DNA from: Dallia pectoralis
Taxonomy: Eukaryota; Chordata; Actinopteri; Esociformes; Umbridae
Direction of reading: 5' to 3'
Length of the DNA: 64,000 bases
NCBI GenBank assembly: GCA_029465975.1
Contig: CM055755.1
Coordinates: 2,376,930 to 2,440,929 of the forward strand
In this document: positions 49,302 to 59,262 of the stretch, piece by piece
How positions within the stretch are numbered: position 1 is the stretch's first letter
How the letters are laid out: each line of letters begins with the position of its first letter
The notes under the pieces: model-generated
Seen by the model: only the letters and a program-made list of their open reading frames with translations
The model's database searches: none
What the model was told of the DNA's origin: nothing
Program-made: the position numbers and the translations under genes

Positions 49302-49440
49302 CTTGTCCATCACAGGCATCTGTCAACCCTTATTTGGAAATAAAGATTAGAACATTAGGAATATTCGCTCTCATTAGGAGTAGGAATAATTATAATTGGA
49401 GTATTCACAATAACACGGACACATTTAACTAGCAATGGTT

Positions 49441-49735
49441 TAATATTCATCTGTCTGCCTCTACCCTCACAGCCTCTACTCTCTGCCTCTACAGGAATAA
49501 TTATACATGGAGTATATAGTGTAGTAATATTCATCTGTCTGCCTCTACCCTCACTGCCTCTACTCTCTGCCTCTACAGGAATAATTATACATGGAGTATA
49601 TAGTATAGTAATATTCATCTGTCTGCCTCTACCCTCACTGCCTCTACTCTCTGCCTCTACAGGAATAATTATACATGGAGTATATAGTATAGTAATATTC
49701 ATCTGTCTGCCTCTACCCTCACTGCCTCTACTCTC
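49441..49735. repeat. 84-bp tandem repeat, 3.5 copies
   Basis: Unit of 84 bp containing AATATTCATCTGTCTGCCTC, TACCCTCACTGCCTCTACTC and GGAATAATTATACATGGAGT. Copies are over 95% alike by eye. Confidence 0.9.
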
Positions 49736-50523
49736 TATTTTTCTACCCCCTCTACTCTCTGCCTCTACTCTCTCTGCCTCCAGCCCTCTCCCTGTCCCTC
49801 TGTTTCTGTCTCTCTTCCTCTAGCCACTGTGTATATACATATTGTCTCTCTCCAGCCCCCTCCCTGTCCCTCTGTCTCTATTTCCTTTTGGGAGGCGTGT
49901 TGTTCCAGTTGAGCATCAGACCGATGTCTTGAAGGCTGCCACACTGAACACAGGGATCCAGAAACAGAAATGCTGTCCGTGATAACGACCATTAGACAGA
50001 ATTGCTCACCAGGCACCCACATCGCAGCCCTCGACCCTTGACCCCGGAGGAATTGAGTTTAAGGACAAAGCCCAATTTCAATTGCCCAGTTTGTTCACCA
50101 GGGCAGTAACATCAGCAGTTTGAGTATGTCGAGATCATTCTTCTCTAAAGGTCTGCTTAGAGATTTAAAAACTTTTTTTTATATGGAATAAATTATTCCA
50201 TATCTATTTACTTTAAAACTTTTATCCGTTTTTTGGTTCCCATTTTCTCAGACATTAATCGTGCAAACCTTTCTTGTAACGCGGCACTAGTGAATTTCAA
50301 ACGTATGATGTTCTCTTTTCAATCCATGTAATTAGTCCACTGTGCCACAAAAGTAAAGCAAGCAAAGTGTTTCATGTTTATTCAAACAGACCCTGTTTCA
50401 AAGAAAACACGCACTCAAGAAGTACAGGTGGGCCGAATTACCCGTCTCAGTGAACACACCTGAACGGGTTTTAAATGCACACAGAGAGTTGTTGATCTTG
50501 AGAACGTGTGTGTGTATACTGAT
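49736..50523. other. Low-copy non-coding DNA
   Basis: The first 150 bases are CT-rich and continue the preceding array's composition. No gene seen after that. Confidence 0.5.
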
Positions 50524-50670
50524 ACAGTGTTAGGTATTCAGACCCCATCATATTCTCTGCATTTGTTGTTTTATAGACATTATAGAAACTATTTGTTTTC
50601 TTGCCATGAGGGTACACACTATGACCCACAAAGCGAATACAAGAAACACGCAAGAAATAAACCGTCACAT
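50524..50670 (+). mobile_element. Tc1-like element, isolated left end
   Basis: 'acagtgttaggtattcagaccccatcatattctctgcatttgttgttttatag' matches the left inverted repeat of the fish Tc1 family whose right end is at 29725-29921. It continues with 'ggtacacactatgacccacaaagcgaatacaagaaa', the usual inner sequence. No transposase follows, so it is a fragment. Confidence 0.58.
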
Positions 50671-50887
50671 CTATAAATCAAATTTGGTCTGTCCTCAGTT
50701 GAGGGTCTGGTTTTGGAATCGGAAAACAGGATAACTAATGAGACTACAACGTTTCCTTCAATTATTGTCAATATTATCATTATTCCATCCCAGTACACAT
50801 TTTCCCTTTTCATTTTCATTGCATTACAATATATATATTTTATAAATATATTTTTTTAAATGTCACAGACATCGCTGATGTCTTTTA

Positions 50888-51280
50888 CATGCCAGCTAAA
50901 GGAAGCTAACAGCTAACTGGCAACAGCTAATAACCAACTGAAGCCAGCAAAAGGAAGCTAACAGCTAACTGGCAACAGCTAATAACCAACTGAAGCCAGC
51001 AAAAGGAAGCTAACAGCTAACTGGCAACAGCTAACAACCAACTGAAGCCAGCAAAAGGAAGCTAACAGCTTACTGGCAACAGCTAACAACCAACTGAAGC
51101 CAGCAAAAGGAAGCTAACAGCTAACTGGCAACAGCTAATAACCAACTGAAGCCAGCAAAAGGAAGCTAACAGCTAACTGACAACAGCTAACAACCAACTG
51201 AAGCCAGCAAAAGGAAGCTAACAGCTAACTGACAACAGCTAATAACCAACCGAAGCCAGCTAAAGGAAGCTAATAACAAT
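50888..51280. repeat. 52-bp minisatellite, 7.5 copies
   Basis: Unit begins GGAAGCTAACAGCTAACTGG at 50901, 50953, 51005, 51057, 51109, 51161 and 51213, with a partial copy at 51265. Inside the unit the word AGCTAA recurs, so it probably grew from a shorter repeat. Confidence 0.94.
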
Positions 51281-52870
51281 ATAATACTGTAATTGTAGAA
51301 ATGCTTTGAGCATGTAATGATCCCAATGCAAGATCCAGTCCCCATCTACAGTCTCATGGGAATGTTGGCCTCTGTCCTTGGAATGATTCTGGGAATGACG
51401 TGCGGCTTTAAGAAATGTGTTTCTCCTTAACTTTGTTTAGACACACTGTGATAATTCCTCTTTGTGCCTGAAGACGGGGTATACATGGCGAGAGCGAGAC
51501 AACAGCACGTTGTGATAAATTATAACGGCGTTTCTCATTCGCCCCGCTAGAATTATTCCCCTTCAGGAGTGGCAGCTGAAAGCAGGGATGGCCCAGCACA
51601 CAAAATGCTCCTCTGCTCGGTGCTGCAGAATCAATTTGAACTGCACAGAGATACGACACATATCGCAGTTTCCCATCGTCGGGGAAAGAAAGGAGCGGGA
51701 AAAAAGAAACACCCGCAATGAGAAAAAATAAATAAATAAAACGTACGCTCATAAATACTAAATCAAATGTGAAGGGATTTCTTTTTTTGAGAGACCAAGC
51801 AGGAGCCGGGGCGACACTGTGGTACGACTGTGAGAGGAGAGTGGAGCTCTGTGACAGGGACTCCAATAGGGCCCCTGTGGGGTATATACGAATTTAAGCT
51901 GTGGTGTTCTGGCTCACCGGAAGGCTTTTAGACAGGAGACAGTCCGGGCAAACCAACAAGCTAACGGCACACGACAGGGACTTGGTCTGTTGCTTAATCA
52001 CCTAACTGGACAGTCAACTTGAAAATAATTATGAGAGGGAATTTAAATGACGTCGCTGCGATAATAGCTTGGCGGACGCCGCGATGAGAGCCTTAGCTGC
52101 GTCGTTGGAGGACAAACGTGTGGCAGCTATTCAATTGAACGGTTTTGGCTAAACCCTGGTGACTGAAATACAACTCTGTTGCTGGGCTAAACAGAACATG
52201 GGTTAACCAACGGCAAATGTTTGTCAGGGGACAGGATAAAATAGAAGTGTTCAAAACCTATTCTCAATATGATATATCCCTTGTTTAGCGTACACTAACA
52301 ATAGTATTAACTACACAACTACCTACCTTAATAACTAGACAGTACGGTAAACTAAAGTACGGTACTAGCTACTTCATTACCTACGGTACTAGCCACATTA
52401 CAAAAGACAGTAGAAACATCATTACAAATACAAGTACTAACTTCATAAGTAACTACATACCTATATATGTTACTGTAGTATTCTGATTGTAAAGTTATTA
52501 TATAAAGGAATGTTTTGTTACATTTAAGCTCATCTAGAGACTAATGGAGGGTTACACAATTATACTACATATTAACTACGTAATAACTGCAATACTCGTT
52601 ACATGAATAACTACAGTACTAGCTACATGACTTAGAAAGCACAGACCAACGTTCCTTCTCTTGGCGTGTCTGCTCATTTCAAAGCCTTACAAGGCTCCGT
52701 GAGAGGTCAGAGGTCGGCACCAATAGCTCAGGGCTTGTGCTGAGTTGTGGTGTGCATGTCATCAAAAATACATGTGCTGTGTATTGAGACCTGATCCTCT
52801 CTCTGAGTCAGGTGCATTAAAGTGATGACATCACACAACGCTGAGTTCTGCTGAAACATGTAGTATCAGG
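51281..52870. other. Low-copy non-coding DNA
   Basis: No gene is recognised. The 152-codon minus frame at 51866-51408 lacks any domain and has a Leu/Phe-rich stretch only. The AT-rich segment 52260-52630 repeats 'actagctac' and 'ataactac' words loosely. Confidence 0.45.
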
Positions 52871-53430
52871 CCAGAGATTACAGGGCAGAGACTACAGGAC
52901 AGAGACTACAGGACAGAGAATACAGGACAGAGAATACAGGACAGAGACTACAGGACAGAGACTACAGGACAGAGACTACAGGCCAGTGACTACAGGACAG
53001 AGACTACAGGACAGAGACTACAGGACAGAGATTACAGGACAGAGACTACAGGACAGAGACTACAGAACAGAGACTACATGACAGAGTCTACAGGCCAGTG
53101 ACTACAGGGCAGAGACTACAAGGCAGAGACTACAGGACAGAGACTACAAACAGAGACTACAGGACAGAGACTACAGAACAGAGACTACATGACAGAGTCT
53201 ACAGGCCAGTGACTACAGGACAGAGACTACAGGACAGAGACTACAGGACAGAGACTACAGGGCAGTGACTACAGGCCAGTGACTACAAGGCAGAGACTAC
53301 ATGCCAGTGACTACAGGACAGTGACTACAGGACAGAGATTACAGGACAGAGACTACAGGACAGAGACTACAGGACAGAGACTACAAGGCAGAGACTACAT
53401 GCCAGTGACTACAGGGCAGAGACTACAGGC
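52871..53430. repeat. 14-bp minisatellite, about 40 copies
   Basis: AGAGACTACAGGAC units with variants ACAGGCCAGTGACT, ACATGACAGAGTCT and ACAAGGCAGAGACT. A longer block with the variant series 'acagaacagagactacatgacagagtctacaggccagtgact' occurs twice (about 53060 and 53170). Confidence 0.93.
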
Positions 53431-53924
53431 CATTGATCACTGCATGTTTTCACATGGTCAACAGGTTCGGGCATATTTTTATCTCGTAATCATCTAGCTC
53501 TGGCTTTTGTTTTGTTCCAAGTTACGGCGTGGACCAGACAGTCACTATGAATTACCAGCAGGACCTCAGAATTATGCAAATATTTGAATCCATAACAAGG
53601 TGCTATACATGAAATGTCATACACAGTCTGTTTCCCTGTCCTTACAGTATTTATACTTAAGAGAAGCCGGTGAGTTCAGTCTTGGACTGGTTAGAACTTT
53701 TGCCCACTCGTTGATAACTCTCTGATATACTAAGGATGAACTCTAGAATACAAAAACATCCAAAAATATGTAAATAGCACCAGAGAAGGGTTTTTGGCTT
53801 TGAAACATAACCTAACATCTTACCTGGCAGTATCAACAATCTGTTTAGACAGTTATTTAAAGAAACAGGATCTAGAAACCTACATTTCTATAAAGAACAA
53901 GGTTAAGCTGGTGCTCTGAAACAC
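53431..53924. other. Low-copy non-coding DNA
   Basis: No gene or repeat signature seen. Confidence 0.5.
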
Positions 53925-54070
53925 TATCCATAGTCTGATTTAAAAATAACACCATCCCATAATCAGTCATGCATATGAGATCTGGGGAAAAACAAATGAT
54001 ATAATATTCACACCTTGTTTATCAAGGTACCGTGTAATTATACGAACAGTCCAAAAGCAGGTCCAATGGC
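53925..54070 (+). pseudogene. Possible LINE reverse transcriptase C-terminal relic
   Basis: A plus frame around 53950-54050 reads IISHAYEIWGKTND followed by RYRVIIRTVQK. It resembles the 'Y..E.WG.T......L...QKR.IR' region after the RT palm in several LINE clades. Only about 40 codons can be followed, without confirming motifs upstream. Tentative. Confidence 0.35.
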
Positions 54071-54279
54071 AGGTCCAATGGCTTGGTCAAGCCATGATCA
54101 ATCTGTACAGATTTAATGGGTTCTCCATGTTTTATTCCATCCCAGAGACAAACACCAATCTAGGTGGTCCCGAGGCTAAAACACAAACTCAGGAATGTAT
54201 CTTTAAAAGGCTGCTCAGGGGGAAATGAAAACTCCCAGAAAATAGGACCACAATCTGCTAGCTGCTGACTCATCAGAAG

Positions 54280-54618
<339 letters not shown>

Positions 54619-54923
54619 CATCCGAAAGAGTGAGAGAAATAGATAGAGGGCGGGAGATAAGTAAGCTCAATAATACAATAAAAACATCATGTTGTTGCCT
54701 TAAGGCCAAACGGAACTGTTTCATCAACGAACCTTGTTGTCTTTTTTGTCTGTACTCATCTCTCACTATCTCTCTATCTATCCACCATTCACCCTCTCTC
54801 GCTCTCTATCTCTCTTTCTCTCTCTCGCTCACTTTCTCTCACTCTATACATTCTTCACCCTCTCTCCCGAACATTATGAATATTATATGAAAACCCATGC
54901 AAGAAATCACACACACATCTGTT

Positions 54924-55170
54924 GTGGTATGGATGTGTGTGTGGTTGTGTGGATGTGTGTGTGGTTGTGTGGATGTGTGTGTGGTTGTGTGGATGTGTGT
55001 GTGTTGTTGTGTTGATGTGTGTGTGTGTGTGTTGCTGTGTGGATGTGTGTGTGTTGTTGTGTGGATGTGTGTGTGTTGTTGTGTGGATGTGTGTGTTGTT
55101 GTGTGGATGTGTTTGTTGATGTGTGTGTTGTTGTGTGTATGTGTGTGTGTTGTTGTTGTGTGTTTATGTC
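54924..55170. repeat. 20-bp TG-rich minisatellite
   Basis: Unit GGATGTGTGTGTGGTTGTGT, drifting to GTTGTTGTGTGGATGTGTGT on the right. About 12 copies. Confidence 0.9.
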
Positions 55171-55514
55171 TGTGCTAAATTGCTTCATTCCATGGAGACT
55201 ACTTCATTAATCATACCTCTCTCTCAATTCTCTTTCACTCTATATCTACTTCTTCCTTTTCTCTCTTTCTCTCTATCTCCACATCTCGCACTGTCTCTCT
55301 TTCTCGATTCATTTTCGATGCAAAGTGGCATTATATCTCAAACAGTTATATACAGTGTAAAAGTGAAAATGAAAAAAGTTTGACCGAAATATATCATCTT
55401 ACAGAATAAATTAAACACAAATAGCTAAAAACAGATACCTGATTTTGAATGTTTGATTTGGGTTAAAATAATAATTTGATTTGAGACACAAATATTGGGA
55501 CAGTTAAAATCATA
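55171..55514. other. Low-copy DNA with CT-rich part
   Basis: CT-rich at 55215-55310, otherwise AT-rich. No gene seen. Confidence 0.5.
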
Positions 55515-55640
55515 GAATGGCCAACATGGTCTCAAGACTTATTACCCCCCATTGAGCTGGTTTGGAAGGGGTTGTGCGGAAGGGTGAAGATGAAGAAACA
55601 CATTTGTGGGAACATCTGCTGCAATCTCTGGAACTTTCAA
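55515..55640 (+). pseudogene. Tc1-like transposase C-terminal relic
   Basis: The plus frame from 55526 reads MVSRLITPH in one phase, but the phase starting at 55517 gives W-P-T-W-S-Q-D-L-L-P-P-I-E-L-V-W-K, a decayed form of the 'WPSQSPDLNPIELVWDEL' block of Tc1 transposases. It is followed by a position-by-position weaker match to the C-terminal tail up to about 55640. No inverted repeats seen. Confidence 0.62.
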
Positions 55641-55688
55641 ACAATATTCAATTTCCGTTGTAGACGTAATTCTACGAGAGCGTAAGAC

Positions 55689-55870
55689 ATGAAGTGGTTC
55701 AGTGGGTTGAGTTGGTTTTCTATCAATCGGAAGGTTGGTGGTTCGATCCCCGGTTCCTCCTGGTGTCACCTAACCCCAGCCGCGGTCGTCAGTGTATGAA
55801 TGAGAGGGTGAATGTATCGCAGGATCTGTAAAGCGCTATGGATAAAAGCACAGCATTTATGAATTTTTGT
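55689..55870 (+). mobile_element. tRNA-derived SINE with A and B boxes
   Basis: An A box (TGGTTCAGTGGG, 55695-55706) and a B box (GGTTCGATCCC, 55740-55750) lie at tRNA-like spacing. They are followed by a body ('gtgtcacctaaccccagccgcgg', 'atgaatgagagggtgaatgt') and the tail 'tctgtaaagcgctatggataaaagcacagcatttatgaa'. It is the best-preserved SINE here and looks nearly full length. The pol III promoter could still be functional. Confidence 0.82.
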
Positions 55871-56030
55871 TACAAATATGCATTTGCATATTATTTTATG
55901 TCTCTAATAGTTTAGAGACAAATGTATCCATGAATTAATTCCAGGGTACCTTGAAGAGGGAATTTTTTTTATTAAGAATTTGTAAAAAAAAACTAGTGCA
56001 AATAAAACATGACTTTTGAGGAAACATGTC
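55871..56030. other. AT-rich non-coding DNA
   Basis: Nothing recognisable. Confidence 0.5.
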
Positions 56031-56152
56031 AGAGGTCATGTTGGGAACATGTGGTGGGTCAGAGGTCATGTTGGGAACATGTGGTGGGTCAGAGGTCATG
56101 TTGGGAACATGTGGTGGGTCAGAGGTCATGTTGGGAACATGTGGTGGGTCAG
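56031..56152. repeat. 30-bp tandem repeat, 4 copies
   Basis: Unit AGGTCATGTTGGGAACATGT + GGTGGGTCAG; copies are identical by eye. Confidence 0.93.
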
Positions 56153-56550
56153 ACTGTGGACCTAATGTGTGTCGGTCAATAGCAGGGCAGTAAAACAGGA
56201 AAAAAAGATCCTTTCAAATGAAAGTGTATTTGACACATGACAGAATGTCACGTTCACCTGTGAGCTCTGCCTTCAATACGCTGACTCCAGTTCCTTATAG
56301 AATAATAACTGGCCCAGACATTTCAGACTGGGACTCTGTTTCCTAAGTACTCGTTCATACAAGGAAGTGCAATGAGAAGGAAATAGGGATCAGTTTGGGA
56401 CTCCCTCCACCTCCACGCTGCCCTGCAGACTATTGCCTGGCAACGGTTATACCGTTTCCCTTACTGTTTATTTACCCGAATTCTGTTCGATTTCCCAGGG
56501 AGCACTGGGCTTGCTTTTTTCCCTTGCTGCTTATCCCTAGTTTTTGTAAG
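56153..56550. other. Low-copy non-coding DNA
   Basis: No gene or repeat seen. Confidence 0.5.
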
Positions 56551-56604
56551 TGTGTGTGTGTGGGAGTGTGTGTGTGTGAGTGCGTGTGTGAGTGCGTGTG
56601 TGAG

Positions 56605-56643
<39 letters not shown>
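56551..56643. repeat. (TG)n with GAGTGCG interruptions
   Basis: TG dinucleotide tract with GAGTGCGTG units in the middle and a pure run of about 17 TG at the end. Confidence 0.92.
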
Positions 56644-56645
<2 letters not shown>

Positions 56646-57130
56646 GGGGAAGGGGGGTCGGTAACCCTCCCGGTGAAACCCAGTGATGTTTGGTTCCACT
56701 TGAGAAGACACACACTCCTGTGCAAACGCACAATCAATATTGATGGACTCTGAGGGCCGGGGAAGCAGTGTGTCTCCCAGAGCGGAGATTCTGCAACCCA
56801 GGTCGGAGATAATATTTCAGTTTGTGTCAGAGACAGCTCTGCTGTGGTCACTCTCCTACTGACGACCCGCGCAGGGAGAAGACTGGCCTGTTCTATTTCT
56901 GGGAACGCCTCAGTGCACTGCCGGGCCATCTTACCTTCGCCTGGGTTTTCTCTTTCTCATCTACTTCCTTAACAACGTCAGGGTGGGCGTGGCAGCAGGC
57001 CTTGGAGATGAGATGATGACGCTTTGAAACGGCTCTGTGTTTAGTTGGAAAACAAAATATCGGTTGTGCGTGAAACATTTCGTTTGGGTGAACATTTTGT
57101 AAATGTTCGACATATGAGAATGGGTCTCAT
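56644..57130. other. Low-copy non-coding DNA
   Basis: No gene seen. The short frames here carry no motif. Confidence 0.5.
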
Positions 57131-57395
57131 GATCTATTTATAAGGTTGGGATTATAGATCTACTGATGTTTGGTGTTTAATAATCTATTTATAAGGTTGG
57201 GATTATAGATCTACTGATGTTTGGTGTTTAATAATCTATTTATAAGGTTGGGATTATAGATCTACTGATGTTTGGTGTTTAATAATCTATTTATAAGGTT
57301 GGGATTATAGATCTACTGATAGTTGGTGTTTAATAATCTATTTATAAGGTTGGGATTATAGATCTACTGATGTTTGGTGTTTAATACATGATCTA
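57131..57395. repeat. 51-bp tandem repeat, 5 copies
   Basis: Unit GATCTACTGATGTTTGGTGT + TTAATAATCTATTTATAAGG + TTGGGATTATA. One copy has ATAGTTGG for ATGTTTGG; the others look identical. Confidence 0.94.
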
Positions 57396-57719
57396 TTCAT
57401 GTAATTTGAGAATGAGACAGGTTTACCAGGGGGGTTTGATTGACATCCAGGAGGTGTAGCTGTCACTTACCTTATCCAATCTGTCTGTAATAAACAAGAA
57501 AATAAATCAGCATGCTTAGTCACTCTTATGAAGTTAATTGCATGTGGTTAATTACAAATCGTTCATTGTTCTATTGGATGAGAAATTACCAAGCAGTACT
57601 TTGTCGCTGGCTCTCCTTTAATTTCTCGGTTGTTATGTTTTTGTTTCATCCGATGAAATTGGTTAAAGACAGCAGCTGCTGGGGCTCGTCTACAGATCTG
57701 GACTTAACACAGTCACAGT
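57396..57719. other. Low-copy non-coding DNA
   Basis: No gene or repeat seen. Confidence 0.5.
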
Positions 57720-57993
57720 GGGCAGGAGGGGTGTGGAGGGTGAGGAGGGGGTGAGGAGGGCGTGAGGAGGGGTGTGGAGGGTGAGGAGGGGTGAGGAGGG
57801 GGTGAGGAGGGGTGTGGAGGGGGAGGAGGGGGTGAGGGAGGGGTGAGGAGGGGTGAGGAGGGGTGTGGAGGGTGAGGAGGGGTGAGGAGGGGGTGAGGAG
57901 GGGTGTGGAGGGTGAGGAGGGGGTGAGGAGGGGCGAGGAGGGGGTGAGGAGGGGTGAGGAGGGGGTGAGGAGGGGTGAGGAGGGGGTGAGGAG
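57720..57993. repeat. G-rich minisatellite (GGTGAGGAGG)
   Basis: GGTGAGGAGGG units of 10-13 bp with GGTGTGGAGGG variants. The plus strand is almost free of C, with dozens of GGG/GGGG runs; the minus strand reads as Pro/Ser/His-rich artefact frames. Confidence 0.93.
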
Positions 57994-58428
57994 GGAACAG
58001 GCACTGATGGGATTAGTCCTGTACGAACCATCTGTCCTCTACTCTCCTCTCAATCCATCTTCACTTTCATCCTGGCACACTGACGAAACAGACAAGTGAG
58101 ACTATACCAGTGTCGCTCAGTAAACATTTAGCGGCTCCTGTGACCAGGGCGAGATGGAGAAACCGAGGGTGACCGAGAATCTGCCATCGAACCCATTCTG
58201 TTTTGGGGGTAGATTCTCATTTGACCACTGTTTTAACGTTGATCAATTCCAGTGTCAAATGATTCTCTTTTCCTTTTGTAATTATTTCTTTTTTTTCCTT
58301 TTTAATTCTTTGATTTCACAGCAATAGGAGTATTTTTTTCCTTAAGCCTGTTGTCTCGTTCTTTTCGTACAAGACACATCCTCTTCTCAGGTGAACACCA
58401 GATGGGATTGCAGGTTCAGGGTGCCACA
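57994..58428. other. Low-copy non-coding DNA
   Basis: The T-rich part at 58260-58340 may be the AT-rich terminal region of the Tc1 relic that follows. No gene seen. Confidence 0.45.
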
Positions 58429-59135
58429 CTTAACAAATGGCAGACTCTGGATCCAGCAGAATATCCCCAGAACATCATCGCTCCTCCACGTCCAAATCTG
58501 ACAGTCGGTGTCACAGATTGAGAAACCATTCCTTCGCCTACTCAACGATGAACGAAACCCTATCTGATGAACTAAAATATAAAGATATACATTTTTTTAA
58601 GATGTTAAGAAACCCCATAAGACCAGTCTTCCAGTCTTCCGTAGTCCATTGGCGGTTCCTCATGACCCAGACACGCCTCTTGATCTTATTTTGCCATCTT
58701 CACAATGGCTTTCATACTGTCACTCAACCTGTCAAACCTGCAGCTATGAATCTTCTCTTCACAGATCAAACTGAGACTTGCATACTTTGGCCGGTGTTAA
58801 GCTGTGCTTGAATCGGTTGTCCTGTGAGCTGCTTGTTAGGCTAGCTGTTGCCGCTCAGGAACGTGTCATCTGATCTCGTTTTGGCTACAGGTCTGCTATT
58901 CCTGTCAGAGTCTCCTCCAAGTGGACTCTGAGGGCTGTGGGAACCTGCACTCACTGACACCTTGACATTCTTTGCAATTTCTCTGAAGGAAAAACCTATA
59001 CTTACGTAATGGGCTGTCTGTCTTCTTTTGTCAATTGCCATTGTCTCGCCATTATCAGGGCAATATGTGACTTTCTGCAATACAATACGGTCGGAAAAAT
59101 GCTTAAGATGGTGTAGTTTGAACACTGCTTTTATA
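58429..59135 (-). pseudogene. Decayed Tc1-like transposase, most of the gene
   Basis: On the minus strand, family matches run from about 59080 to 58430. First comes a helix-turn-helix region ('GFSFREIAKNVKVSVS'), then a run with 'QLTGQPIQAQLNTGQS' near 58820-58770, then 'KRRVWVMRNRQWTTEDWK' near 58690-58635, then the region of the GGGVMFWG-type catalytic block (degenerate, 58480-58450), ending about 58430. Several stops and at least two frame changes are present, and a stretch around 58560-58610 is scrambled. The C-terminal third with the last acidic residue is missing. This is a different subfamily from the element at 2556-3735. Confidence 0.75.
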
Positions 59136-59158
59136 CAGACAGAGGGTTTACAACAGTT

Positions 59159-59262
59159 CAGAGCTACATTGTGATGATTTGGACAGAGCTACATTGTGAT
59201 GATTTGGACAGAGCTACAACGTGATGATTTGGACAGAGCTACATCGTGATGATTTGGACTGG
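59159..59262. repeat. 25-bp tandem repeat, 4 copies
   Basis: GAGCTACATTGTGATGATTT + GGACA units, with CAACG and CATCG variants in the third and fourth. Confidence 0.92.

Noticed and set aside
48406..49432. Frames of 200-300 codons in several phases (Arg/Glu-rich on -, Ser/Leu/Pro on +)
   Set aside because: They come from the 29-bp array, whose unit lacks stop words in any phase. The non-repetitive tail of the minus frame has no domain.
51408..51866. 152-codon minus frame as a possible gene
   Set aside because: No domain, no similarity I recognise, ordinary composition for a chance frame in a 64-kb window, and no splice or promoter support.
55689..55775. A functional tRNA gene at the SINE head
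   Set aside because: A and B boxes are present, but the acceptor and anticodon stems do not pair and a SINE body and tail follow.
56031..56152. p53 response element array in the 30-bp repeat
   Set aside because: The GAACATGTGG core does not fit the RRRCWWGYYY half site at its 3' end, and no second half site follows at allowed spacing.
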